From CAVQUE01 sp046290435 (GTDB lineage Bacteria > Actinomycetota > Acidimicrobiia > Acidimicrobiales > UBA8592), in contig JBKAGO010000032.1 in NCBI GenBank assembly GCA_046290435.1, positions 124,001-188,000 of the forward strand: DNA of 64,000 nt, given 5' to 3'. Positions 55,578 through 63,447 of this stretch are shown piece after piece. The notes beneath the pieces were generated by a model. It ran no database searches. It saw only the letters and a program-made list of their open reading frames with translations, and was not told where the DNA came from. Within the stretch, counting starts at the first letter, position 1. Each line of letters begins with the position of its first letter. The position numbers were made by a program, and so were the translations under genes.

Positions 55578-55958
55578 ATGAGCGACGAAGACCAACACGA
55601 ACTCGGCGATCTGTCCGATCTGGCCGACGGCAAGATGCGGGTCTTCGAGGACGTCGGCGACTACGGCATCGTGGTCTGTCGGGTCAAGGGCGAGTTGTTC
55701 GCTCTCGAGGACAACTGCAGTCACGCCGACACCCCGCTCAGCGAGGGTCGCCTGCGCGGCTACAACCTGACGTGTCCGCTGCACGGGACATCGTTCGACG
55801 TCCGTACCGGCGAGCACTCCGGGCCACCGGCCTACACCGGCGTCGCCTGCTACCGCGTCACCGAGACCGACGGCACCGCCGTCGCGATCTCGGCGTCGGG
55901 CGACGACGACGACAGCGACGGCTTCGGATCCGTCGGGGGCATGTTCCGCACACGTTGA
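55578..55958 (+). CDS. Rieske-type ferredoxin
   Basis: 126 residues, one Rieske domain: CSHADTPLSEG and CPLHGTSFDVRTG carry the two Cys/two His ligands. An acidic tail (DDDDSDGFG) follows. It is probably the electron carrier to the oxygenase 28 bp upstream. ATG 55578. No ferredoxin reductase gene is seen in the window. Confidence 0.9.
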   Translation: MSDEDQHELGDLSDLADGKMRVFEDVGDYGIVVCRVKGELFALEDNCSHADTPLSEGRLRGYNLTCPLHGTSFDVRTGEHSGPPAYTGVACYRVTETDGTAVAISASGDDDDSDGFGSVGGMFRTR

Positions 55959-56008
55959 GCGCAGGGGCGGCGCAGCGCCGTCCCTCGAAACCGACCTCGG
56001 GGGGTCAG

Positions 56009-56776
56009 ATGAGTCGTCTGGATGGACAGGTGGCGATCGTCACCGGCGCGGCGCGCGGGCTGGGTGCCGCGTTCGCGCGGGCGCTGGCCGCCGAGGGTTG
56101 CGCAGTGACGGTCACCGACCGCCTCGACGAGGTGGCAAAGGTCGGCGTCGAGATCGGCGGCATGGCCTTCGTCGGCGACGTCGCCGATGCGGCGCACGTG
56201 CGCGAGGTCGTCGATGCCACCGTGGGCGATCACGGTCGCATCGACATCTGTGTCAACAACGCCGGCGAGGTCTGGCCCACCGGGCCGCTCGACCCCTGGG
56301 AGAAGGCCCTGGAGGACTACGACCGCCTCATGGGCTCCAACTGCCGCGGGGCGTTCCTGTTCGGCCGGGCCTGCGCGCCGATCATGGTCGCCGGCGGTGG
56401 CGGCAACATCGTGAACATCTCGACCGACCACGTGAAGTCGGCCCCCGAGAACGGCCGCCATCACGGCCACGGCGCCATGGATCTCTACAACGCGTCGAAG
56501 TGGGCCCTCAACGGGTTCACGTTCGACTGGGCCAAGGTATTGGCCGACAAGGGTGTGCGTGTCAACAACATCTGCATGGGAGCGACCGACACCGAGATGC
56601 TGCGCGGCTGGGCGGGCCCCGACGCTGACCCCGAGTGGGTCGCGAAGTGGATGGACCCTGCCGACACCGCCGAGGTGCTGGTTCAGTTGATCGCCGAGGG
56701 CCCCGACGGCCGCACCGGCGACAGCATCGGCCTCTGGGTCGACCACCCGGTGGTGCTGCCTCCGCCGGAAGCCTGA
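56009..56776 (+). CDS. Short-chain dehydrogenase/reductase (SDR)
   Basis: 255 residues. VTGAARGLGAAFARAL (cofactor loop), NNAGEVWPTG, IVNISTDHVKSA (position of the catalytic Ser taken by Thr/Ser in ISTD), and YNASKWALNGF (YxxxK). VRVNNICMGATDTEM is the late cofactor segment. The substrate may be the diol or alcohol made by the oxygenase, 51 bp after the ferredoxin stop, same strand. A Ser-to-Thr change would be worth testing. Confidence 0.87.
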   Translation: MSRLDGQVAIVTGAARGLGAAFARALAAEGCAVTVTDRLDEVAKVGVEIGGMAFVGDVADAAHVREVVDATVGDHGRIDICVNNAGEVWPTGPLDPWEKALEDYDRLMGSNCRGAFLFGRACAPIMVAGGGGNIVNISTDHVKSAPENGRHHGHGAMDLYNASKWALNGFTFDWAKVLADKGVRVNNICMGATDTEMLRGWAGPDADPEWVAKWMDPADTAEVLVQLIAEGPDGRTGDSIGLWVDHPVVLPPPEA

Positions 56777-56815
56777 GACCTGGAGCGAACGACGGTCCCC
56801 AGTAGCCGTCGACGC

Positions 56816-57748
56816 TCAGTCGTTCGGTGCTGCGGGCAGCGCTGCAACCGCTCGCGCCTCCTCGGGGAGCAGGCAACGGCCGTGGTGGCTCGTGGGAGCG
56901 ACGACGGGGAGTCCGGCCGCAATCCAGGCCTGCATGCCGCCGATGAGATCGGTGGAATCGGCGAAACCCAGATCCTGCAGGGTTCGCGCCGCCAGGCTCG
57001 AGCTGTAGCCCTCGTTGCACACGACGACGAGGCGGGCGTCGGGCGCCAGCGCTTCGGCGTAGCCCGATGCCGGGTCGACGGCCCATTCCAGGACGGTGCG
57101 CGGGGCGTGGAGCGAACCGGCGATGATGCCATCGGCCTCGCGGTCGGTCGGGGTGCGGGTGTCCAACACCACCACCGTCGGATCCGTGCCGAGCAGCAGT
57201 GCCAGGGCTTCGGGTGAGACCCGGTCGAGCCCGGCCCGCGCGTCGGCCACGAGATCGTGCACGGTGCGACGGAGCGTGCGCTGCCAGCTGAACATCGTCC
57301 CGTCGCCGATGGGCTCCAGACCGGTCGCGGCGGCGAGCTCGCCGATCAGCACGAGCCCGGCGACGACATGCTCGGGGGCGACGTGATCGGCGGCGACCGT
57401 CGGCGGCGCACCGAACTCCATCGACGCGCCCGGCAGCAGATGTGCGGCACAGGTGTGGACGAAGAAGCGCCACCACGCACGGCTGTGTTCGTCGTCGACC
57501 ACATCGGCGTCGATGTCGATGCGACCGAACCGCAGCGGTAGCTGCGCACGTACGAACGCATCCGCACCGATGGAAGACCAAGCGTCGCAGGTCAGGGCGT
57601 CGAGGCCGGCACCAGTGGGGGTGCCGGTGATAAGAGGCTGCGAACCGGCGACGATGCGGAGCCGGGGTTGCTGTTCGAGTGCAGGCGCACGGCCTGCGTC
57701 CGGTGCAGTCACCGGAATCTCGATCTGGTGGGCTGTGCTCGGTGGCAC
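56816..57748 (-). CDS. Fusion: unknown N-terminal domain plus rhodanese
   Basis: 310 residues. The C-terminal 130 residues are a rhodanese domain: VVVLDTRTPTDREADGIIAGSLHAP and the active-site loop VVVCNEGYSSSLAARTLQDLGF, with the catalytic Cys, then GGMQAWIAAGLPVV. The N-terminal 170 residues (DAWSSIGADAFVRAQLPLRFGRIDID... VDDEHSRAWWRFFVHTC) I do not recognise. GTG 57748 lies one base after the stop of the P450-like gene (TGATGTG), so it is co-translated. Function in this cassette unknown; sulfur transfer is the rhodanese default. Confidence 0.82.
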   Translation of the reverse strand: MPPSTAHQIEIPVTAPDAGRAPALEQQPRLRIVAGSQPLITGTPTGAGLDALTCDAWSSIGADAFVRAQLPLRFGRIDIDADVVDDEHSRAWWRFFVHTCAAHLLPGASMEFGAPPTVAADHVAPEHVVAGLVLIGELAAATGLEPIGDGTMFSWQRTLRRTVHDLVADARAGLDRVSPEALALLLGTDPTVVVLDTRTPTDREADGIIAGSLHAPRTVLEWAVDPASGYAEALAPDARLVVVCNEGYSSSLAARTLQDLGFADSTDLIGGMQAWIAAGLPVVAPTSHHGRCLLPEEARAVAALPAAPND

Positions 57749-57749
57749 A

Positions 57750-59099
57750 TCACGACACCTGCACCGGTAGCGACCAGCAGGTGTGCATCTCGCCGATGCG
57801 CAGCGAGCGCAGGCGGGGCTCGGCGCCGTCGGCGAGAGCCAGCGACGGGAATGCATCGAGCAGCATGCGCGACGCCGTGGTGGCCGTGTCGCGTGTGACG
57901 GCGTACACGGACCGCGGGCGTTCCTTGGGGACGGCCGGGTGGATGGTGGGCTTGCCGAAGCCCGGGGCAACCCCTGCGGGAAGGCCGTCGGCTCGGAACT
58001 GGCCACGCGGTTCGCGCTGGCAGAGGTCCTTGCGTCCGACGATGAACGTGTCGGGATCCGCAAAGGCCCGCGGGTCGCGGTTGGCGGCAGCGGCCGAGCA
58101 GTACGCGAGTGCACCAGCCGGCAACAGGCGTCCGAAGCGTTCGACCTCGTGGCGGGCGAACCGCATCGCGGAGAGCACGGGCGTCGAGTGCCGCAGCGTC
58201 TCGAGGTAGGCGAACTTCATCATCCGGGGCTCGTCGCGCACCACCGCGAACTGCTCGGGATGGGTGAGCAACAGGAACCACAGGTTGGCGAGCGCCCCGT
58301 GCAGGGTCTCGTGGTCGGGTTCGAGGATGGTGGTGACGACATCGGCTGCCGTCGCCGGACCGTCGGGCAGCTCCAGGGTCGCCATGGCGCTGATCATGTC
58401 GTCGCCGGGATCGGCCCTCCGGGCCGCCAGCAGCGGCTCGACGTAGGCGACGAGCTCGTCGATGGCCGCCAGGCCGTCCTTCTGGGCCACCGGGTCCCAC
58501 GACCAGCCACGTTGCATCCGCCAGTAGCGCGCCGAGAACGCCGCCAGATCTTCCTCGGGCAGGGCCAGTGCCCGGCCCCACAGCGCGAGCGGCAGGCTCG
58601 CCGCGAACTCCGTGGCCAGGTCGCCACCGCCGCCGTCGCGCAGACGGTCGATGATGGCGGCGGTGACCGGTTCGACGTGCGCGTCGATGGCGTCGGCGCG
58701 GGCCCAGGCGACAGGGAGGTGACCGTTGAGGTCGCGGCCGAGGTCGGGCCGGCCGTAGAACCACCGCTTGGAGCGGGTCTCGAAGTTGGCCTCGTCGGCG
58801 ATGAGCGACGTGACGTCGTCGTAGCGGGTGATCCAGAAGCGGTTGCCGACCCAGTCGCGGTAACACGGGTAGTTCTCGCGCAGGATCCCGAGCAACGGGT
58901 ACGGGTCGTCCGCGAAATCCCGCGAGATGAGCTGGCGGGGCTTGAGGAGGTTGGTGGTCTCGCCGGTGCGCTCGCGCTGGTACACCTCGTAGGTGCGGTA
59001 CCCCGATGCCGGCAGCGGCTCGGCGGCCTCGGCCTCCTCCTCGCTGTAGCCGGAACCCTCGTCGGTCGCTGCGGACCCACTGGCCGTGTCGAGCGACAT
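57750..59099 (-). CDS. P450-like protein lacking the haem cysteine
   Basis: 449 residues, clearly P450-like: N-terminal PYPLLGILRENYPCYRDWVGNRFWITRYDDV, the I-helix-like DHETLHGALANLWFLLL, ExxR as ETLR (300-303), ANRDPRAFADPDTF. The haem loop expected near residue 380 (FGxGxHxCxG) is replaced by GFGKPTIHPAVPKERP with no Cys; the nearest cysteines are Cys360 and Cys441. The C-helix haem-contact region is also not recognisable. Probably haem-free. Starts at ATG 59099, overlapping the upstream P450 stop by one base (TGATG). Compare EryCII/DesVIII, cysteine-less P450 homologues that activate glycosyltransferases. Confidence 0.82.
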   Translation of the reverse strand: MSLDTASGSAATDEGSGYSEEEAEAAEPLPASGYRTYEVYQRERTGETTNLLKPRQLISRDFADDPYPLLGILRENYPCYRDWVGNRFWITRYDDVTSLIADEANFETRSKRWFYGRPDLGRDLNGHLPVAWARADAIDAHVEPVTAAIIDRLRDGGGGDLATEFAASLPLALWGRALALPEEDLAAFSARYWRMQRGWSWDPVAQKDGLAAIDELVAYVEPLLAARRADPGDDMISAMATLELPDGPATAADVVTTILEPDHETLHGALANLWFLLLTHPEQFAVVRDEPRMMKFAYLETLRHSTPVLSAMRFARHEVERFGRLLPAGALAYCSAAAANRDPRAFADPDTFIVGRKDLCQREPRGQFRADGLPAGVAPGFGKPTIHPAVPKERPRSVYAVTRDTATTASRMLLDAFPSLALADGAEPRLRSLRIGEMHTCWSLPVQVS

Positions 59100-60541
59100 C
59101 AGCGGCCTTCGGGGAGATCGAAGGTGAGCCACAGCTCGCGGATGGCGCCCAGTCCGATCGGGGCGAGCGACACCCCGTCGATGTCCTTCTTCATCCGGTC
59201 GACGTCGATGCGGGGGTTGATCATGTGGGCATCGAGCATCTGGCTGCCGATCACCCCCTCCTGGTGGGAGATCCAGGCGCCCGGGCACAGGTGCGGTCCC
59301 ACCCCGAACGCCATGTGGGAGTAGCGGCCGTCCTTGTCGTGGCCCGACCGCAGGATCTTGCCGGAGTAGAGGTCGTCGCGGAAGATGTCGAAACGTTCGG
59401 GGTCGGCGAAGATGCGGTCGTCGTGGTTGGCCGACACGTCGACCATGTGCATCAGCGACCCAGCCGGGATCTTCACGCCGTGCATCTCGATGTCGAAGGT
59501 GTTGTGGCGCGGCTGGCCACCGATCGAGGTCGAGTGGCGCAGCATCTCGTGGAACGCGGTGTCCCACAGCGACGGGTCGTCGTGGACCGCCGCGTACTGG
59601 TCGGGGTGCTGCAACAGCAGGTACCAGAGGTTCATGATGGCGCCGCGGGTGGTCTCTCCCCCGCCGCCGACCACCAGCGCCACGAACGAGGTGATCTCCT
59701 CGGTGGACATGACGTCGCCGTCGATCTCGGAGTGGCAGAGCTCGGACATGATGTCCATGCAGATCTCGTTGCCCTGCTCGTCGTAGAGGTACGTCGGCTG
59801 CCGGCGACGTTCCTCGACGAGGGTCTCGATGTAGTCCTCGAGGTCCTGGCGGGCGACGAGGCCCTCGTGGTGGGTCTCGGAGCCACCGAGGCCCGACATC
59901 ATCGCGTCGTACCACCAGGTGAACTGCTTGCGGGCTTCCTGGGGGATGCCCAGGACCTGGGCGACGACGCTGATGGGGAACTCGTTGGCGAAGCAGCGGC
60001 CGAGCTCGATGGTGACGACGCCGGCCTCACGGTCGATCTCGACGCCTTTGGGGTTGGCGGGGTCGTACCACTCGTCGATCAGCTCGTCGGAGAGCTGGCG
60101 CAGCGCCGACAGGCGCTTGGTGAGCGCGGCACCGACGAGGTGGCGGCCGTAGATGTTGCGGCGGCGGCGGTGCTCGATGCCGCTGAGCTCGAGCTGGGTG
60201 TTGCCGAGCACACCGCTGGAGCTGCCCTTCGGGATGGTGTTGAAGCCGATCTCGTCGAAGTAGCAGGCGGTGATGTCCTCGTAGCGGGTGACGAAGTAGC
60301 AGTTGTGGAGCTTGTCGTGGAACACCGGGTAGTGGTCCCGCATGATCCGGTAGTACGGGTAGGGGTTGCGGGCGAACTCGGCGCTGTCGAAGATGCGCGG
60401 GTCGATCAGCGGCGTGCCGTCGGGGGCGTGGCCCATGTCGACGGCCTGCCCGACCGGCATCAGCGGGAACGTGTGGGCGGGTTCGGTCTCGGCGAGGTCG
60501 ATGACCTCGTCGAGCACCGCAGAGAACGGGCATCCAGCCAT
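59099..60541 (-). CDS. Cytochrome P450
   Basis: 480-residue P450 with intact residues: I-helix VVGGGGETTRGAI, ExxR as EMLR (HEMLRHSTS), and haem loop MAFGVGPHLCPGAWISHQEG with the axial Cys. The haem-contact region ELSGIEHRRRRNIYGRHLVGAALTKR is present, unlike in its neighbour. ATG 60541 follows GGGGGAAGTC. First gene of a three-gene coupled cassette (P450, P450-like, rhodanese fusion). A TATGAT (-10) lies upstream at 60595-60600. Confidence 0.93.
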   Translation of the reverse strand: MAGCPFSAVLDEVIDLAETEPAHTFPLMPVGQAVDMGHAPDGTPLIDPRIFDSAEFARNPYPYYRIMRDHYPVFHDKLHNCYFVTRYEDITACYFDEIGFNTIPKGSSSGVLGNTQLELSGIEHRRRRNIYGRHLVGAALTKRLSALRQLSDELIDEWYDPANPKGVEIDREAGVVTIELGRCFANEFPISVVAQVLGIPQEARKQFTWWYDAMMSGLGGSETHHEGLVARQDLEDYIETLVEERRRQPTYLYDEQGNEICMDIMSELCHSEIDGDVMSTEEITSFVALVVGGGGETTRGAIMNLWYLLLQHPDQYAAVHDDPSLWDTAFHEMLRHSTSIGGQPRHNTFDIEMHGVKIPAGSLMHMVDVSANHDDRIFADPERFDIFRDDLYSGKILRSGHDKDGRYSHMAFGVGPHLCPGAWISHQEGVIGSQMLDAHMINPRIDVDRMKKDIDGVSLAPIGLGAIRELWLTFDLPEGR

Positions 60542-60594
60542 GACTTCCCCCTACAGAGTCACCACACCCGGGCCGCATCGCCCGGACCCGACTG

Positions 60595-60600
60595 ATCATA
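60595..60600 (-). promoter_or_regulatory. Candidate -10 of the P450 cassette
   Basis: TATGAT on the minus strand, 54 bp before the ATG; I see no convincing -35 at the matching distance. It lies between the P450 start and the inverted repeat. Confidence 0.4.
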
Positions 60601-60619
60601 GGTGAGCGCACAAACCACT

Positions 60620-60707
60620 GGGGTCAGATCCCGCTTTCCCGCCTTCTCCGAGAACATGGCAGCCGCGACCGACAAGGCGAGAAGGCGGGAAAGCGGGGTC
60701 TGACCCC
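60620..60707. repeat. 29-bp inverted repeat, GGGTCAG type
   Basis: Arms 60620-60648 and 60679-60707 are complementary except for one base, with a 30-nt spacer. It lies between the CoA-transferase stop (60710) and the P450 promoter, so it could also terminate the CoA-transferase transcript. The outer motif GGGGTCAGA...TCTGACCCC recurs in many genomes as a mobile palindrome linked to REP-associated transposases. Confidence 0.8.
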
Positions 60708-60709
60708 TC

Positions 60710-61900
60710 TCAGGGAACGACGCCGGCGGCGCGCAGGGCGTCGCGGTCGGGGCCGGTGATGCCGAGCTCGGCGAGGATCTCGTCGGCGTGTTCGTTGCAC
60801 AGCGGGGGCGACCCGACGAAGTCGAGCTCGGTGCGGCTGAAGCGGGTGCTGTGGCGAGGTTGGCGGATGCGGCCGGCGGTGGGGTGCTCGTACTCGGCGA
60901 ACACCTGGTTGTGCACGACCTGGGGATCGGCGTGCACGTCGGCGATGTCGACCACCGGCCCGCAGGGCACCGATTCGGTGTGGAGCCGTTCCGCGACCTC
61001 GGCCGTGGTGAACGACCGGAACGCGTCGGCGATGAGCCCGCCGAGGATCGCGTTGTTGTTGCCCGTGTAGCGGGCCTCGCGGGTGGCGAAACGGGGGTCG
61101 GTCGTCCACTCCGGATGCCCCAGCGCCTTGTGGAGCCCCGCCACCTGGTGGGGCAGCACGGCGAAGTAGACGATGTGGCCGTCTGCGGTCTCGATGAGGT
61201 TGAGGACCTTGCTGAGGTGGGTGCCGGGGCTGACGTCGTCGTCGAGCATCGTGTCGGCCATGCCGCCGTCGGGCCACAGGAACGCGATGGCGACGTCGAG
61301 CATCGCGACCTCGAGGTGCTGACCGCCTGCGCCGCGCTCGCGGGCGAACAGGGCTGCGACCACCGACAGGGCCAGCTCCCACGACGCCGCCTTGTCGATG
61401 AGCGCGGTGCGCATCAGGTCCGGGAACGGGATGTCGGGGTTGACCTGCAGCGACACGTAGCCGCACAGCGCCTGCAGCACCGGGTCGTAGATGGCGCGGT
61501 CGGCGTAGGGGCCCGTCGGGCCGTAGCCCGACAGCGAGGCGTACACGACGGCCTCGTTGACGGCGGCGACATCGGCGTAGCCGAGCCCCAGGGCGTCGAT
61601 CTTGCCCGGGCGCATCGCCTGCACGACGACATCGGCACGCGAACACAGGTCGAGCACCACCGAGCGACCGGCGTCGGACTTCATGTCGACCTGGATCGAC
61701 CGCTTGCCCCGATTGCAGTTGGCGACCGAGCCGTTCAGGCCGCCCTTCGCGAAACCCGTCATACGGGTCAGGTCGCCGATGCCGGGGAACTCGACCTTGA
61801 TCACCTCGGCCCCGAGCTCGGCGAGCAACATCGTCGACACCGGCCCGGCGATCGCCTGGGTGATGTCGACCACTCGGATACCGGCGAGCGGTGGGTTCAT
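60710..61900 (-). CDS. Class III (CaiB/BaiF) CoA-transferase
   Basis: 396 residues, similar in layout to 52807-54003: IRVVDITQAIAGPVSTMLLAELGAEVIKVE, NRGKRSIQVDMKSDAG, VVQAMRPGKIDALGLGY and LEVAMLDVAIAF with the conserved Asp. AGAGG precedes ATG 61900. The serine hydrolase gene lies 55 bp upstream on the same strand and may be co-transcribed. Function: acyl-CoA activation or CoA transfer in the same catabolic region. Confidence 0.92.
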   Translation of the reverse strand: MNPPLAGIRVVDITQAIAGPVSTMLLAELGAEVIKVEFPGIGDLTRMTGFAKGGLNGSVANCNRGKRSIQVDMKSDAGRSVVLDLCSRADVVVQAMRPGKIDALGLGYADVAAVNEAVVYASLSGYGPTGPYADRAIYDPVLQALCGYVSLQVNPDIPFPDLMRTALIDKAASWELALSVVAALFARERGAGGQHLEVAMLDVAIAFLWPDGGMADTMLDDDVSPGTHLSKVLNLIETADGHIVYFAVLPHQVAGLHKALGHPEWTTDPRFATREARYTGNNNAILGGLIADAFRSFTTAEVAERLHTESVPCGPVVDIADVHADPQVVHNQVFAEYEHPTAGRIRQPRHSTRFSRTELDFVGSPPLCNEHADEILAELGITGPDRDALRAAGVVP

Positions 61901-61955
61901 GGGTACCTCTGTCGGGATCGGGACGCCGACGGAGCCGGCACGGGCCGCCAGCCTG

Positions 61956-63155
61956 TCAGATCAAGGCCTGGTAGAGCAGCGCTCGGAGCTGACCCCGGAT
62001 CGGGTAGTAGTTCGACGGCAGGAACTGGGTCATGAACACCGCGCTCAGGTCCTCGACCGGGTCGATCAGGAACGCCGTGCTGGCGGCGCCACCCCAGCCG
62101 AGCTCGCCCGCCGAGCACAGCGTCGGCTGCCCAGCGGGGTCGATGACGACGGAGAAGCCGAGGCCGAAACCCATACCGCCGAGGGTGGTCTCGCTGAAGG
62201 TGGTCTGCCCCATCTCCGACAGCAGCCGACCGCCCGGCAGGTGGTTGAGCGCCATGAACTCCAGGGTGCGGCGTCCGATGACGCGTTGGCCGTCGAGCTG
62301 GCCTTCCTCGAGCACCATGTCGCAGAACCGCTGGTAGTCGTCGGTGGTCGACACCAGTCCCCCGCCTCCGGACAGGAACCGGGGTGCCTCCAGGTAGCGG
62401 CTGGTGGTGCGGGAGTCGAGCTCGGTGAGCACGGCCCCAGGTCCGAGGTAGTAGTTGGCACAGAACCGGTCGGCCTGGCCGGGCCGGACGTGGAAGCCGG
62501 TGTCGACCATCTCGAGGGGCTCGAAGATGTGGGCCTGCAGGTAGGCGTCGAGGGTGGTGCCGCTCAGCACCTCGACCAGGCGCCCCACCACGTCGGTGCT
62601 GACCGAGTAGTTGAACCGGGTCCCCGGCTCGAACAGCAACGGTTCGGCCGCGATGCGGGCGCACACCTCGGCGAGGGTGGCGTCGGGCAACTGGAAATCG
62701 CCGAGGCCGGCAGCCCGGTAGCGCTCGTCGAGGGGGTGCTGGCGGTGGAACCCATAGGTGAGGCCCGACGTGTGCGTGAGCAGGTGCCGGATGGTCATGG
62801 GTACCGTCGCCGGCCGGGTCTGGGGCGCCTGGGCGCTACCGCCGGCCCACACCGTGGCGTCGGCGAACTCGGGGAGATAGGCGGCCACGGGGTCGTCGAG
62901 CAGGAACAAACCGTGTTCGAACAGCTGCATCAGCGCGACCGACGCGATGGGTTTGGTCATCGAGTAGATGCGGAAGACCGCGTCGTCGGCCAGCGGCGTG
63001 GCGTCGGCGATGTCGGCGTGGCCGACCGTGTGGCGCAGCACCACCTTGCCCTGGTGCGCGACCTGCACCTGCGCGCACGGCAACTTTCCCTCGGCGACGT
63101 AGCGGTCGCAGAGTTCGGCCACCCTGCGGAGGCGGTCGGTGTCCATCATCGTCAT
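61956..63155 (-). CDS. Serine hydrolase of the beta-lactamase/EstB class
   Basis: 399 residues. The nucleophile motif is SMTK (SxxK) in FRIYSMTKPIASVALMQLF. The second motif is YSV (normally YxN), in RFNYSVSTDVV. The third is the LGWGGAAS region where a KTG or HxG is expected. This is typical of EstB-like esterases rather than true beta-lactamases, so no antibiotic role is assumed. ATG 63155 with GAGGGG upstream. The substrate could be an ester of the local catabolic route. Confidence 0.87.
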   Translation of the reverse strand: MTMMDTDRLRRVAELCDRYVAEGKLPCAQVQVAHQGKVVLRHTVGHADIADATPLADDAVFRIYSMTKPIASVALMQLFEHGLFLLDDPVAAYLPEFADATVWAGGSAQAPQTRPATVPMTIRHLLTHTSGLTYGFHRQHPLDERYRAAGLGDFQLPDATLAEVCARIAAEPLLFEPGTRFNYSVSTDVVGRLVEVLSGTTLDAYLQAHIFEPLEMVDTGFHVRPGQADRFCANYYLGPGAVLTELDSRTTSRYLEAPRFLSGGGGLVSTTDDYQRFCDMVLEEGQLDGQRVIGRRTLEFMALNHLPGGRLLSEMGQTTFSETTLGGMGFGLGFSVVIDPAGQPTLCSAGELGWGGAASTAFLIDPVEDLSAVFMTQFLPSNYYPIRGQLRALLYQALI

Positions 63156-63262
63156 CTCGGCGTCCCCTCGCAGCGATGGTCTGGTGCGGCGATGCTAGTT
63201 CCCCACCGCCGGCTCGTTCTCCGCCGCCGGCTGATCTCGGGCGCCAGCTACTCTCGGTGGCC

Positions 63263-63439
63263 ATGGCTGCGCGGACCCGCTGCCGGGCGTGCGGCGGCCG
63301 GATCGACATCGACGAGACCGGGCCCACCGACGACGTCATCGCCGTCGCCGATCAGTTCTTCCACCGGGGATGCATCGAGGCCGCACCGGTGGATTCGTCG
63401 CCGGGCGTCCCGGCGTACCACATCCCCCGCGACTGGTGA
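63263..63439 (+). CDS. Tiny CxxC...HxxC zinc-ribbon-like protein
   Basis: 58 residues from ATG 63263: CRACGG near the N-terminus and FFHRGC near the middle give a CxxC...HxxC pattern as in half of a LIM or similar zinc site. No function can be assigned. It overlaps no other gene and lies 8 bp before the enoyl-CoA hydratase start on the same strand. Confidence 0.55.
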   Translation: MAARTRCRACGGRIDIDETGPTDDVIAVADQFFHRGCIEAAPVDSSPGVPAYHIPRDW

Positions 63440-63447
63440 GCGGCGAG

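Noticed and set aside
61956..63155. Beta-lactamase antibiotic resistance
   Set aside because: The motifs match EstB-like esterases (SMTK, YSV, no KTG); a resistance role is not supported.
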